Below are positions 39,711 to 49,371 of a stretch of DNA of 64,000 nt, in pieces (position 1 is the stretch's first letter; the number at the start of each line of letters is the position of its first letter). The DNA lies in assembly GCF_005845035.1 (NCBI RefSeq), contig NZ_SPFO01000001.1:124001-188000 (forward strand). Direction: 5' to 3'. The position numbers and the translations under genes are program-made. The notes below the pieces were generated by a model that searched no databases, was not told where the DNA came from, and saw only the letters and a list, made by a program, of their open reading frames with translations. Origin of the DNA: Collinsella aerofaciens. GTDB taxonomy: Bacteria; Actinomycetota; Coriobacteriia; Coriobacteriales; Coriobacteriaceae.

Positions 39711-41810
39711 ATGGCTAAGCCTAAGTACAAGCTTTCCGATACCCGTAACATCGGCATCATGGCTCACATCGATGCCGGTAAGACCACCACGACCGAGCGT
39801 ATTCTTTACTACACCGGTAAGACCCACAAGATCGGTGAGGTCCATGAGGGCGCTGCCACCATGGACTGGATGGTTCAGGAGCAGGAGCGCGGCGTAACCA
39901 TTACCTCCGCTGCTACCACGTGCTTCTGGAACAAGGACGGTAAGGACTACCGCATCCAGATCATCGACACCCCGGGCCACGTTGACTTTACCGCCGAGGT
40001 CGAGCGCTGCCTGCGCGTCCTCGATGGCGCTGTCGCCGTCTTCGACGCCGTTGCCGGCGTTCAGCCCCAGTCTGAGACCGTTTGGCGTCAGGCTTCTACC
40101 TTCAACGTCCCCCGTATCGCCTTCATCAACAAGTATGACCGCGTGGGCGCTGACTTCTTCAACGCTATCGAGACCATGAAGGACCGTCTCGACGCTAACG
40201 CCGTGGCCGCTCAGGTCCCGATGGGCGCCGAGGACAACTTCTGGGGCGTCATCGACCTCGTCACCATGACCGCATGGGACTTCAAGGCCGACGACAAGGG
40301 CATGACCTACCCCGAGCCGATGGACGAGATCCCGGCTGAGTTCGCCGACATCGCTGCCACCAAGCGCGAGGAGCTCCTCGACGCTGCTGCCAGCTTTGAC
40401 GACGAGCTCATGGAGAAGATCCTCATGGAGGAGGACTTCACCGTCGAGGAGCTCAAGGCTGCTCTGCGCAAGGGCGTTCTGGCCAACGAGCTCAACCTCG
40501 TCTTCGTGGGCTCCGCCTACAAGAACAAGGGCGTCCAGGAGCTGCTCGACGCTGTCGTCGACTACCTGCCCAGCCCGCTCGACGTCGAGGCCGTCACCGG
40601 TACCGATCCGGACACCGGCGAGGAGATCGAGCGTCATCCTTCCTTCGACGAGCCCTTCTCCGGCCTGGTCTTCAAGATCATGACCGACCCGTTCGTCGGT
40701 AAGCTCACCTACGTCCGCGTTTACTCCGGCCGCGCCGAGTCCGGCTCCTACGTTGTCAACGCTTCCAACGGTCAGCGCGAGCGCCTCGGCCGCATCCTCG
40801 AGATGAACGCCGCCGAGCGTATCGACCGTGACGACGCTGCTGCCGGCGACATCGTTGCTTGCGTCGGCTTCAAGAACTCCACCACCGGCGACACCCTGTG
40901 CGCCGAGGGCAAGGAGATCGTCCTCGAGAAGATCGAGTTCGCCAAGCCCGTTATCGACGTTGCCATCGAGCCCAAGACCAAGGCCGAGCAGGACAAGATG
41001 TCCCTGGCTCTGACCAAGCTCGCCGAGGAGGACCCGACCTTCCAGGTGTCCACCAACCACGAGACCGGCCAGACCATTATCGCCGGCATGGGCGAGCTGC
41101 ACCTCGAGATCATCGTCGACCGTCTGCTCCGTGAGTTCAAGGTTGACGCTAACGTCGGTAAGCCCCAGGTTGCCTACCGCGAGACCGCTGGTCACGACGT
41201 CGAGAAGGCTGAGGGCAAGTTCGTCCGTCAGTCCGGTGGTCGCGGTCAGTACGGCCACGCCGTCATCAAGCTCGAGAAGATGGAGGAGGGCTTCGGCTAC
41301 GAGTTCGTCAACGCTATCGTCGGCGGCGTCGTGCCCAAGGAGTACATCCCGTCCATCGACAAGGGCATCCAGGAGGCCCTGAACACCGGTGTTATCGCCG
41401 GCTTCCCGGTCCTCGACGTTAAGGTCACCCTGTTCGACGGTTCTTACCACGAGGTCGACTCCTCCGAGGCCGCCTTCAAGATCGCCGGTTCCATGGCTAT
41501 CAAGGACGCCCTCAAGAAGTCCGACCCGCAGCTGCTCGAGCCGATCATGGCTGTCGAGGTCGAGACCCCCGAGCAGTACATGGGCGACGTTATGGGCAAC
41601 CTCTCCGGTCGCCGCGGCAAGATCGAGGGCATGGAGGATCGCAAGAACAGCAAGCTCATCCGTGCCAAGGTGCCGCTGGGCGAGATGTTCGGTTACGCTA
41701 CCGACCTTCGCTCCCAGACCCAGGGCCGTGCATCCTACACGATGCAGTTCGACTCTTATGAGCCCGCGCCCAAGTCCATCGTGGACGAGGTCATGAGCAA
41801 GAACGCCTAA
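39711..41810 (+). CDS. fusA: Elongation factor G
   Basis: The translocase GTPase of the ribosome, 699 residues. G1 [15 protein letters not shown] at 15-29, G3 DTPGHVDF, G4 NKYDRVG; then domains II to V with [19 protein letters not shown] and [37 protein letters not shown] near the C-terminus. AAGGAAC precedes the ATG. It stands between rpsG and rpsJ where many genomes have tuf; here tuf is at the window start. Confidence 0.99.
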   Translation: MAKPKYKLSDTRNIGIMAHIDAGKTTTTERILYYTGKTHKIGEVHEGAATMDWMVQEQERGVTITSAATTCFWNKDGKDYRIQIIDTPGHVDFTAEVERCLRVLDGAVAVFDAVAGVQPQSETVWRQASTFNVPRIAFINKYDRVGADFFNAIETMKDRLDANAVAAQVPMGAEDNFWGVIDLVTMTAWDFKADDKGMTYPEPMDEIPAEFADIAATKREELLDAAASFDDELMEKILMEEDFTVEELKAALRKGVLANELNLVFVGSAYKNKGVQELLDAVVDYLPSPLDVEAVTGTDPDTGEEIERHPSFDEPFSGLVFKIMTDPFVGKLTYVRVYSGRAESGSYVVNASNGQRERLGRILEMNAAERIDRDDAAAGDIVACVGFKNSTTGDTLCAEGKEIVLEKIEFAKPVIDVAIEPKTKAEQDKMSLALTKLAEEDPTFQVSTNHETGQTIIAGMGELHLEIIVDRLLREFKVDANVGKPQVAYRETAGHDVEKAEGKFVRQSGGRGQYGHAVIKLEKMEEGFGYEFVNAIVGGVVPKEYIPSIDKGIQEALNTGVIAGFPVLDVKVTLFDGSYHEVDSSEAAFKIAGSMAIKDALKKSDPQLLEPIMAVEVETPEQYMGDVMGNLSGRRGKIEGMEDRKNSKLIRAKVPLGEMFGYATDLRSQTQGRASYTMQFDSYEPAPKSIVDEVMSKNA

Positions 41811-41870
41811 GTTCGAGCTCCCTGTTACGTAATCCGCGAGAACATCTCTCGCACTCTTTGGAGGTTTAAG

Positions 41871-42179
41871 TTGGCTACCCAGAAGATCCGCATTCGCCTC
41901 AAGGGCTATGATCACGAGGTCGTCGATCAGTCCGCGAAGCTCATCGTCGAGACCGCTCAGAAGACCGGCGCCCGCGTTTCCGGTCCTGTCCCCCTGCCCA
42001 CCGAGCGCAACCTGTACACGGTTATCCGCTCGCCGCACGTGAACAAGGACTCCCGTGAGCAGTTCGAGATGCGCACCCACAAGCGCCTCATCGACATCCT
42101 CGACCCCACCTCGGGCACCGTTGATTCGCTTATGCGTCTCGACCTCCCCGCTGGCGTCGACATCGACATCAAGCTCTAA
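41871..42179 (+). CDS. rpsJ: 30S ribosomal protein S10
   Basis: S10 (NusE) belongs to the 30S head and also to antitermination complexes. The 102-residue protein has a TTG start after GGAGG (about 7 nt) and reads [44 protein letters not shown]. It is normally followed at once by rplC; here a terminator follows and rplC lies 13.9 kb downstream. Confidence 0.98.
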   Translation: MATQKIRIRLKGYDHEVVDQSAKLIVETAQKTGARVSGPVPLPTERNLYTVIRSPHVNKDSREQFEMRTHKRLIDILDPTSGTVDSLMRLDLPAGVDIDIKL

Positions 42180-42200
42180 GCGAAATCGCTCATAGCTTAC

Positions 42201-42236
42201 AGAGCCCCGCTGCCATTACGGTAGCGGGGCTCTTTT
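42201..42236 (+). terminator. Terminator after rpsJ
   Basis: AGAGCCCCGCTGCC pairs with GGTAGCGGGGCTCT, followed by TTTTG. It shows that the str/S10 transcript ends here. Confidence 0.92.
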
Positions 42237-42295
42237 GTTTTGAATGGTGACCTTGGGGACCCGGGCAATGCAGCCGAATGGGTGGCTATGGCGTC

Positions 42296-43072
42296 TCATT
42301 TACCCATGGGGCGCAGCGACGCCTCTTCAAAATGGAAGGATCGCAAGTCGTCTTCGGTCTCGATGCACGCGCGACCAAAGTCATCGACGGTTTTAAAGAT
42401 GCCTCGCGCCAGCTCGTCCCCAGCGGGGGAACGGGCGATAACGTGATCCCCAATCCAATTGAGATGACCGATGTATTCGCCGTGGACGGGCGCGAGCGGT
42501 CCGGCGTCTTCTTCCATGGCGTTGAGACGCTCTGCCCATGTGTCTACAGCGTTCACGACCGCGTGATAGACCTCCTTGAGTAGCACATCGACGGCGGGAA
42601 CATTCTCGTTGAGGTCCGAGAGACCGATTGCCGGCAGGCCGCCATCGGGCACTTCCTGGGGCGTGTAGTTTACGTTGACGCCAATGCCGCAGACGGCGAA
42701 GGGCTTGCCCTCGATGTCACGAGCCGCCTCGACTAAGATACCGCCGAGTTTGCGCCCTCGCGCGACGAGGTCGTTGGGCCATTTGAGGCCGATCTCGTTA
42801 GCGAGACCTTGCGCCTCGAGCGCGTCGAGCACCGCTAGGCCGCTGACGGCCGCAAGACCAGAGTACTTGGCGGGATCAACACGTGGACGTAGGACAATCG
42901 AGAGCAACAGGTTGCCGGCGGTTGAATCCCACTTGTGGCCGCGTCGGCCGCGTCCTGCTGTCTGAGCCCGGGCGGCAAGTCCTGTGCCGTGCGGCGCTCC
43001 TTGTTTTCCTGCTTCGAGCAGGTCATCGTTGGTCGATCCGGTTACGTCGACTATCGTTAATTGGGCATCCAT
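42296..43072 (-). CDS. birA: Biotin--acetyl-CoA-carboxylase ligase
   Basis: Attaches biotin to the Lys of AccB. The 258-residue protein has the catalytic block GTGLAARAQTAGRGRRGHKWDS (biotin/ATP loop with GRGRRG), IGLKWPNDLV and KLGGILVEA. It lacks the N-terminal helix-turn-helix of E. coli BirA, so it is the non-repressor form. The start MDAQLTIVDVTGSTNDDLLEAG is used, with AAGGAGG 11 nt upstream; a longer ORF adds residues not typical of the family. It is divergent from fabH and next to the acc genes it serves. Confidence 0.93.
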   Translation of the reverse strand: MDAQLTIVDVTGSTNDDLLEAGKQGAPHGTGLAARAQTAGRGRRGHKWDSTAGNLLLSIVLRPRVDPAKYSGLAAVSGLAVLDALEAQGLANEIGLKWPNDLVARGRKLGGILVEAARDIEGKPFAVCGIGVNVNYTPQEVPDGGLPAIGLSDLNENVPAVDVLLKEVYHAVVNAVDTWAERLNAMEEDAGPLAPVHGEYIGHLNWIGDHVIARSPAGDELARGIFKTVDDFGRACIETEDDLRSFHFEEASLRPMGK

Positions 43073-43166
43073 AGCGGCTGCTACCTCCTTAATGAATAAG
43101 TGAATAACGCAATGATGTCGTGAGGCAGACACAATGTGAAGCCTTTGTCGCATTTGGACAATTTAA

Positions 43167-43230
43167 TGTTAACACGTCAACAAAGACTGAAATGCGCTAT
43201 CCTCTCTTGGTCGATGTAAACACGTCAACA
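43167..43230. promoter_or_regulatory. Paired operators upstream of fabH
   Basis: TGTTAACACGTCAACA at 43167-43182 and TGTAAACACGTCAACA at 43215-43230 are near-identical 16-mers exactly 48 nt apart. Each is an imperfect palindrome (GTTAAC.../...GTCAAC). Two sites on the same face around the likely start suggest a repressor of the fatty-acid operon, similar in role to FabT or FapR. No regulator gene is in the cluster. Confidence 0.75.
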
Positions 43231-43248
43231 ACTCAAAGGAGGTTAGTG

Positions 43249-44208
43249 ATGGGTTTCACGATACTGGGAACGGGCTCGGCACTTCCCGAGCACAGCGTTT
43301 CCAACGACGAGCTGTCCGAGTTCCTTGACACCTCGGATGAGTGGATTTTTACCCGCACGGGGATCAAGAGCCGCCATGTGTGCACCACCGAGTCACTCGA
43401 CGATCTTGCCGTGGCAGCGAGCGAGCAAGCGCTCCAGACGTCCGGAATCGATGCGAGCCAGTTGGATCTTATCGTCTGTTCGACGACGACGGGCGATCAT
43501 CTCGTTCCTGCCGAAGCGTGCGCCGTTGCCGAACGCCTGGGTGCCACATGTCCTGCATTCGACGTTTCGGCGGCTTGTGCCGGCTTCGTATTTGCGCTCG
43601 ATGTCGCCGAGGGCTATATCGCCCGCGGTCGCGCCAAGCACGTGCTGGTCGTAGCCGCCGAGCAGATGACGCGCGCGCTCGATTGGACCGACCGTGCCAC
43701 GTGCGTGCTCTTTGGCGATGGCGCGGGTGCTGCGGTCATAGGGGCTGGGGGAGAGAATCCCCTTGCTGTTGAGCTTTCGACGGCGCCCGACGTCGAGACG
43801 TTGCACGTTCCCGGTCTGGTCGGCAACTCGCCGTTTAAGGCTTCCGCAGATAGCGAGAGCGTGCTGTCCATGAATGGCCGCCGCGTGTTCAAGTTCGGCG
43901 TCAACGCCATCTGCGACACGGTCCATAAGCTTGCGAGCGATGCGGGCATTTCGGTCGAAGACATCGACCATTTTGTATTCCATCAGGCTAACGAACGAAT
44001 CCTGAGTCAGGCGGTCAAGCGCCTGGGCGTGCCGGACGAGCGCGTGGTTCGCACGTTGCGCGAGACCGGCAACATTTCGAGCGCATGCATTCCGCTTGCT
44101 CTCGATCGACTGGCAAATACCGGCGCGCTGCACGCGGGCGACACCATCGCCCTGGTCGGATTTGGCGCCGGCTTGGATGTAGGTGGCTATCTACTTCGCT
44201 GGAAGTAG
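43249..44208 (+). CDS. fabH: Beta-ketoacyl-ACP synthase III
   Basis: Starts fatty-acid synthesis by condensing acetyl-CoA with malonyl-ACP. The 319-residue enzyme has the catalytic Cys in DVSAACAGF (about 112), His in HFVFHQANERI and Asn in RETGNISSA. The start MGFTILGTGSALPEH follows AAAGGAGG; the ORF upstream of it crosses the operators. It is the first gene of the ten-gene fab/acc operon. Confidence 0.97.
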   Translation: MGFTILGTGSALPEHSVSNDELSEFLDTSDEWIFTRTGIKSRHVCTTESLDDLAVAASEQALQTSGIDASQLDLIVCSTTTGDHLVPAEACAVAERLGATCPAFDVSAACAGFVFALDVAEGYIARGRAKHVLVVAAEQMTRALDWTDRATCVLFGDGAGAAVIGAGGENPLAVELSTAPDVETLHVPGLVGNSPFKASADSESVLSMNGRRVFKFGVNAICDTVHKLASDAGISVEDIDHFVFHQANERILSQAVKRLGVPDERVVRTLRETGNISSACIPLALDRLANTGALHAGDTIALVGFGAGLDVGGYLLRWK

Positions 44209-44260
44209 TTGCACATAGGAAATGAAAACGCCCCTAGGGCACAAACAAAGGAGAACTACC

Positions 44261-44497
44261 ATGGCAGATCAGAAGACCTTCGAGCGCGTTTGTGACGTTA
44301 TCCGCGAGACGGCCGGCCTTGACGATGTCGAGATGAAGCCCGAGTCCACGCTCGAGGAGATTGGTCTCGACAGTCTGGGTACCGTCGAGATCCTCGTTGC
44401 CGTCGAGGACGAGTTTGGCATTGAGCTCGATACCGAGGAGAACCCCAAGACGGTCGGCGAGTTCGTCGATACGGTCGAGGCGGCATTGGAGAAGTAG
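44261..44497 (+). CDS. acpP: Acyl carrier protein
   Basis: A 78-residue acidic carrier. The phosphopantetheine Ser lies in EEIGLDSLGTVEI (about 36-48). AAGGAG is 7 nt before the ATG; a longer ORF upstream lacks homology. It is between fabH and fabK as in streptococci. Confidence 0.97.
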   Translation: MADQKTFERVCDVIRETAGLDDVEMKPESTLEEIGLDSLGTVEILVAVEDEFGIELDTEENPKTVGEFVDTVEAALEK

Positions 44498-44499
44498 TG

Positions 44500-45444
44500 A
44501 TGCTCAAGTCTCCTCTCTGCGATCTGCTCGGCATCGAAAAACCCGTGTTCCAGGGTGGCATGGCCTGGATTGCCGACGCCTCGCTGGCATCTGCCGTGTC
44601 CGAGGCGGGCGGCTTAGGCATTATCGCGGCCATGAATGCCGACGCAAACTGGCTGCGCGATCAGATCCACGAGCTGCGCGCCAAGACGGATAAGCCCTTT
44701 GGCGTCAACGTAATGCTCATGAGCCCGTTTGTCGACGAGGTCGCACAAGTGGTGATTGATGAGCGGGTGCCCGTTGTGGTGACCGGCGCCGGCAATCCCA
44801 CCAAGTACATGAAGGCCTGGAGCGATGCGGGCATCAAGGTTATTCCCGTCGTGGCTTCGGTGGCGCTGGCGCGTCTCGTGGCGCGTCGCGGAGCAACTGC
44901 CGTGGTTGCCGAGGGCACCGAATCAGGCGGCCATATTGGAGAGACCTCGACGATGGCGCTGGTGCCGCAGGTTGTCGATGCGGTCGATATTCCCGTGGTT
45001 GCGGCTGGCGGCATCGCCGATGGCCGCGGTGTGGCGGCCGCCTTTATGCTCGGCGCTGCCGGCGTCCAGGTGGGAACACGCTTTCTGGTCGCAAACGAGT
45101 GCACCGTATCCGAACAGTACAAAGAGCTGGTGCTCAAGGCAGGCGACACGTCGACGCGTGCGACCGGTCGCTCGACGGGACATCCGGTTCGCGCCCTCAA
45201 GAGCCCCTTCACCAACGCGTATGCCAAGAACGAGGCGGCGGGCGCAAGCCCCGAGGAGCTTGGGGCCATGGGCACGGGCGCGCTTCGTAAAGCCGCAAAG
45301 GACGGTAATTACGAAGAGGGTTCGTATTTGTGCGGACAGATTGCCGGCATGGTCAACGAACGCCAGAGCGCACGCGAAATCGTCGACGATCTGGTCGATG
45401 GCGCCGAGCATGTCCTGAAGGGTGCGTCCGCATGGGTAGCGTAG
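44500..45444 (+). CDS. fabK: Enoyl-ACP reductase II (FMN-dependent)
   Basis: Catalyses the last reduction of each elongation cycle. The 314-residue flavoprotein of the nitronate monooxygenase fold has PVFQGGMAWIADASLASAVSEAGGLGII at the N-terminus, TESGGHIGETSTMALVPQVVDAVDIPVVAAGGIADGRG and GVQVGTRFLVANEC. FabK, unlike FabI, is insensitive to triclosan. The ATG after the acpP stop (TAGTGATG) is used; a GTG overlaps that stop. fabD overlaps the end by 13 nt. No fabI is seen nearby. Confidence 0.95.
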   Translation: MLKSPLCDLLGIEKPVFQGGMAWIADASLASAVSEAGGLGIIAAMNADANWLRDQIHELRAKTDKPFGVNVMLMSPFVDEVAQVVIDERVPVVVTGAGNPTKYMKAWSDAGIKVIPVVASVALARLVARRGATAVVAEGTESGGHIGETSTMALVPQVVDAVDIPVVAAGGIADGRGVAAAFMLGAAGVQVGTRFLVANECTVSEQYKELVLKAGDTSTRATGRSTGHPVRALKSPFTNAYAKNEAAGASPEELGAMGTGALRKAAKDGNYEEGSYLCGQIAGMVNERQSAREIVDDLVDGAEHVLKGASAWVA

Positions 45445-46358
45445 CGTTTCTGTTTGCCGGTCAGGGTGCCCAGCATCCCGCGATGGGCGTCGACCTCATC
45501 GAGGCATCACCGGCGGCTGCCGAGGTGTTCGCCATTGCCGACGAGGTGCGCCCGGGGACCAGTGAGCAGTGCCGGAGCGCCTCCAAGGAGGAGCTCTCGC
45601 AGACTGAGAACACGCAGCCTTGCGTGTTCGTGCACGACTTGGCTGTCGCCGTCGCCCTGCGTGAGCACGGCGTGGTACCTGCCGCCTGTGCGGGATTCTC
45701 GCTGGGCGAGGTCGCCGCGCTCACCTTTGCGGGGGCGTTCGATACGCGAGCGGGCTTTGAGCTCGTGTGTGAGCGCGCGGCATTGATGGCCACGGCGGCT
45801 GAGCGTCACCCCGGCGGCATGCGCGCCGTCATCAAGCTCGATGCGGCGCAAGTCGAGGGCCTGGCAAAACAGGCCGGCGAGGACTGCTGGCCGGTCAACT
45901 ACAACAGCCCTCAGCAGACGGTTGTGGCCGGAGCGCCCGGTGCGTTGCAGACCCTCGACGTCCTGGTAAAAGGGGCTGGTGGCCGGGCCATGAAGGTCGC
46001 GGTGTCGGGTGCATTCCATAGCCCCTATATGGCCGAGGCGACCTGTGGCCTTGCTGCATATATCGATGCCGGTCACGCGCCGTCCCCGTTGCTCATTCCT
46101 GTTATGGCAAATATGACGGCGGCGCCCTATCCGGCGGACCCCCAGACGGCATCGGATGTCTTGGCCAACCAGGTGAGTCATGCCGTGCGCTGGGTCGACA
46201 CGCTGCATGCTCTGCAGGATCAAGGCATCGACACGTTTATTGAGGTCGGCCCCGGCAAAACGCTGTCTGGCCTGGTCAAGCGTACGTTGAGCGACGTTCG
46301 TGTGTATTCGTGCGAAACGGCCGAGCAGGTCGCAGCTATTGCCGACGAGCTCGCATAG
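45432..46358 (+). CDS. fabD: Malonyl-CoA:ACP transacylase
   Basis: Loads malonyl groups on ACP. The 308-residue protein begins MGSVAFLFAGQGAQHPAMGVDL; the nucleophile Ser is in GFSLGEVAALTFAG (near 92) and the partner His in VSGAFHSPYMA. FIEVGPGKTLSGLVKR closes the protein. It starts 13 nt inside fabK, so translation is coupled. Confidence 0.96.
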   Translation: MGSVAFLFAGQGAQHPAMGVDLIEASPAAAEVFAIADEVRPGTSEQCRSASKEELSQTENTQPCVFVHDLAVAVALREHGVVPAACAGFSLGEVAALTFAGAFDTRAGFELVCERAALMATAAERHPGGMRAVIKLDAAQVEGLAKQAGEDCWPVNYNSPQQTVVAGAPGALQTLDVLVKGAGGRAMKVAVSGAFHSPYMAEATCGLAAYIDAGHAPSPLLIPVMANMTAAPYPADPQTASDVLANQVSHAVRWVDTLHALQDQGIDTFIEVGPGKTLSGLVKRTLSDVRVYSCETAEQVAAIADELA

Positions 46359-46388
46359 TTCACAGGGCTGTAACCCGAAAGGAATGAC

Positions 46389-47162
46389 ATGGGCAACTTG
46401 AACAACGGCGCGCTCGAGCGCAACGACTCACGTCGCGTGGCGCTGGTCACGGGCGGCTCGCGCGGCATCGGTCGCGCTTGTGCCGTGGGCCTGGCGGAGG
46501 ACGGCTTTGATATCGCCGTCGTCTATGCCGGTAGCGCAGATGCGGCGCGCGAGACGTGCGAAGCCTGTGAGGCGGCTGGCGCCACGGCGCGCGCATATCA
46601 ATGTGACGTGGCCGACCCCGCTGCCGTCAACACTTGCGTGGAGACGGTCCTCAACGACTTTGGCTCCATTTGGGCGCTCGTCAACAATGCCGGCATCACG
46701 CGCGACGGCCTGCTCATGCGTATGGGCGACGATGCCTTCGACCGCGTGCTCGATGTCAATCTCAAGGGAACATTCAATATGACGCGCGCGCTCACCAAGA
46801 CCTTTATGCGCCAGCGTGGCGGTTGCGTCATCAACATGAGCTCGGTTGTGGGCCTGATGGGCAATGCCGGACAGACCAACTACGCTGCCTCCAAGGCGGG
46901 CGTCATCGGCCTGACCAAGGCGGTAGCGCGCGAGCTTGCGCCCCGCGGCGTACGAGTGAACGCGGTCGCCCCCGGATTTGTCGAGACCGATATGACGGCA
47001 AAGCTATCGGATAAGGTGCGTGCGGCGTGCGAAGAGCAGATTCCCCTAAAGCGCATGGCGCGCCCCGAGGAAGTGGCCGGCGTGGTGCGCTTTTTGGCGA
47101 GTGATGCGGCTGCCTACATTACGGGCGAGGTCGTGCGCGTCGACGGCGGAATGGCGATGTAG
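46389..47162 (+). CDS. fabG: 3-oxoacyl-ACP reductase
   Basis: NADPH-dependent short-chain dehydrogenase, 257 residues. It has the TGGSRGIGRA cofactor loop at 22-31, NNAG near residue 100, and the catalytic Ser-Tyr-Lys in NMSSVVG...TNYAASKAG. AAAGGA lies 6 nt before the ATG. About 12 residues precede the first beta strand, slightly more than usual. Confidence 0.96.
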   Translation: MGNLNNGALERNDSRRVALVTGGSRGIGRACAVGLAEDGFDIAVVYAGSADAARETCEACEAAGATARAYQCDVADPAAVNTCVETVLNDFGSIWALVNNAGITRDGLLMRMGDDAFDRVLDVNLKGTFNMTRALTKTFMRQRGGCVINMSSVVGLMGNAGQTNYAASKAGVIGLTKAVARELAPRGVRVNAVAPGFVETDMTAKLSDKVRAACEEQIPLKRMARPEEVAGVVRFLASDAAAYITGEVVRVDGGMAM

Positions 47163-47201
47163 AAACCAGGGCCGAACAACGGCTTGGATGAGGAGACCAA
47201 G

Positions 47202-48449
47202 ATGGAACAGAGAGTTGCAATCACCGGTATCGGTGCCGTATCGCCGCTCGGTAACACGGCGCTTGCTACCTGGGCGGCCATGTGCGCCGGCACGTGCGGC
47301 ATCGGCCCGATCACGCACTTCGATACCGATGCGTTTGCCGTTAAGGTGGCGGCCGAGGTCAAGGATTTTGACGGCAACGAGTACTTTGGCAAGCGTGACG
47401 CCAAGCACCTGGACCCCTGCGTTCAGTTTGCACTGGCGGCGTCGGACGAGGCCATGCACGATGCGGGCTTTGATGTCGAGGGCGCCATCGATCGCGAGCG
47501 CCTGGGCGTCTACGTGGGTTCGGGCGTGGGCGGCATGCAGACACTCGTCGACAACGTCCACACGATTGCCGACCGTGGGCCCCGCCGCGCATCGCCCTAT
47601 ATGATCGCGATGATGATCCCCAATATGGCTTCGGGCAATATCGCAATCCGCCACAAGGCAAAGGGCCCGACCCTGCCCGTGGTGACCGCCTGCGCGACCT
47701 CGGCCCATGCCGTGGGCGAGGCGTTCCGCGCCATCAAGCATGGCTATGCCGATGCGATTCTCGCCGGCGGTGCCGAGGCCGCAATCATCCCCGATGCCGT
47801 TGCGGGCTTTACGTCCTGCCGTGCTCTCACCACTAATCCTGACCCGTCGACGGCATGCCGTCCGTTCGATGCAGACCGCGACGGCTTTGTGATGGGCGAG
47901 GGCGCCTGCGTGCTGGTACTCGAGAGCATGGAACACGCGCTGGCTCGCGGGGCGCACATTTATGCCGAGGTCGTGGGCTACGGCAACACCGATGATGCCT
48001 ATCACATCACGAGCCCCGATCCCGAGGCTGCCGGCATTGCCCGTGCGATATCGCTGGCGGTGGCCGAGGGCGACGTTAAGCCTTCCGAGGGCCTCTACAT
48101 CAACGCTCACGGAACCTCGACTAAACTTAACGATTCGTCCGAGACGGCGGGCATTAAGCGTGCGCTCGGCGAGGACGCGGCACGCGCCGCGCACGTCTCG
48201 TCGACCAAGTCGATGACCGGCCACATGATCGGTGCTACGGGTGCCATCGAGGTCATGGCCTGCGCCATGGCGCTCGAGCAGGGCGTGGTGCCCCCGACCA
48301 TTAACTACCACACGCCCGATCCCGCCTGCGATCTTGATTACACGCCCAATCGAGCGGTTCGCGCCGACCTTACCTGGGCGCTTTCGACCAACCTGGGCTT
48401 TGGCGGGCACAACGCCGCCATCGCGCTGCGTAGATATACGAGGAGCTAG
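47202..48449 (+). CDS. fabF: Beta-ketoacyl-ACP synthase II
   Basis: Elongation condensing enzyme, 415 residues. The Cys-His-His triad is visible in VTACATSAHAVGEA, INAHGTSTKLND and STKSMTGHMIGATGAIE. GFGGHNAAIAL is the C-terminal signature. The start MEQRVAITGIGAVSPLG has GAGGAG 6 nt upstream; the ATG six codons earlier has no such site. accB follows at 3 nt. Confidence 0.97.
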   Translation: MEQRVAITGIGAVSPLGNTALATWAAMCAGTCGIGPITHFDTDAFAVKVAAEVKDFDGNEYFGKRDAKHLDPCVQFALAASDEAMHDAGFDVEGAIDRERLGVYVGSGVGGMQTLVDNVHTIADRGPRRASPYMIAMMIPNMASGNIAIRHKAKGPTLPVVTACATSAHAVGEAFRAIKHGYADAILAGGAEAAIIPDAVAGFTSCRALTTNPDPSTACRPFDADRDGFVMGEGACVLVLESMEHALARGAHIYAEVVGYGNTDDAYHITSPDPEAAGIARAISLAVAEGDVKPSEGLYINAHGTSTKLNDSSETAGIKRALGEDAARAAHVSSTKSMTGHMIGATGAIEVMACAMALEQGVVPPTINYHTPDPACDLDYTPNRAVRADLTWALSTNLGFGGHNAAIALRRYTRS

Positions 48450-48452
48450 AGC

Positions 48453-48929
48453 ATGGATTCCAAAAGACTTGCCGAGATAGCCGATGTTATGGAAGACCGC
48501 GGCCTCACACGCGTGCGTGTTGAGGAGCCCGATGGCACCGCGGTCGAGCTCGAGCGCGCGAGTGCAGCGCAGCCGGTTGCCGTGCCCATGCCTATGCCGG
48601 GTGCCGTGACTGCTCCGGCGGTGGCTCCTGTCGCCATGCCTGCCGCCGCACCGGAACCCGCCGCGCAGGCGTCTGCCGCCGCACCGGAGCCTAAGGGCAC
48701 AGAGGTGACCGCTCCCATGGTCGGCGTTTTCTATGCTGCCCCGGCGCCGGGCGACGAACCGTTTGTGCACGTGGGCTCCAAGGTCAAGGCCGGCGAGACC
48801 CTCTGCATCATCGAGGCCATGAAGGTTCTCAACGAGGTGACGGCAGAGGCGGATGGCGAGGTGCTCGAGATCTGCGTGGCCGACGGTGACCTCGTGGAGT
48901 TTGGCAGCTGCCTCATGAGGATCGGATAG
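48453..48929 (+). CDS. accB: Biotin carboxyl carrier protein of acetyl-CoA carboxylase
   Basis: The 158-residue carrier has an N-terminal domain (1-35), an Ala/Pro-rich linker (about 40-78) and the biotinyl domain with IIEAMKVLNEV, in which the Lys receives biotin from BirA. Ends SCLMRIG, near the usual end. AccC carboxylates the biotin and AccDA uses it. Confidence 0.96.
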   Translation: MDSKRLAEIADVMEDRGLTRVRVEEPDGTAVELERASAAQPVAVPMPMPGAVTAPAVAPVAMPAAAPEPAAQASAAAPEPKGTEVTAPMVGVFYAAPAPGDEPFVHVGSKVKAGETLCIIEAMKVLNEVTAEADGEVLEICVADGDLVEFGSCLMRIG

Positions 48930-48938
48930 GTGATATCC

Positions 48939-49361
48939 ATGAACAAAGAAGAGCTCAAGAAGCTGTTGCCGCATCGCGAGCCGATGCTTTTGCTCGACGA
49001 AGCCGAGCTGGTGGGCGACGAGGCCCACGGCAAGATCACGATTACGGGCGACGAGTACTTTTTGCAGGGGCATTTTCCGGGAAACCCGGTTGTCCCCGGC
49101 GTGATTCAGTGCGAGATGCTTGCCCAGAACTGCTGCGTGCTGCTGATGGGCGATGAGGAGGCGCGCGGCGCGACGCCGTTCTACACGAGTCTGGACAAGG
49201 TGCGCTTTAGGCGTCCGGTGCGCCCGGGCGACACGGTTGATCTGGTGTGCTCCATCACGCGTGCGCGCGGGCCGTTCCGCTTTGCGACGGGTACTGCGAG
49301 CGTCAACGGTGAGGTTTGCTGCCGCGCCGATATGTCTTTTGCACTCATGCACGAAAGTTAA
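48939..49361 (+). CDS. fabZ: 3-hydroxyacyl-ACP dehydratase
   Basis: A 140-residue hotdog-fold dehydratase. The catalytic His is in YFLQGHFPGNPVVPGVIQCEMLAQ with the partner Glu on the helix. The ATG is preferred to a GTG three codons upstream because of AGGTGA before it. No FabA or FabM is visible, so the source of unsaturated fatty acids is not shown here. Confidence 0.95.
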   Translation: MNKEELKKLLPHREPMLLLDEAELVGDEAHGKITITGDEYFLQGHFPGNPVVPGVIQCEMLAQNCCVLLMGDEEARGATPFYTSLDKVRFRRPVRPGDTVDLVCSITRARGPFRFATGTASVNGEVCCRADMSFALMHES

Positions 49362-49371
49362 GGAAGGCTTC

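Noticed and set aside
39693..42080. A 795-codon minus-strand frame opposite fusA and rpsJ
   Set aside because: Same cause: mirror of a highly expressed, codon-biased gene. No ribosome binding site or recognised domain.
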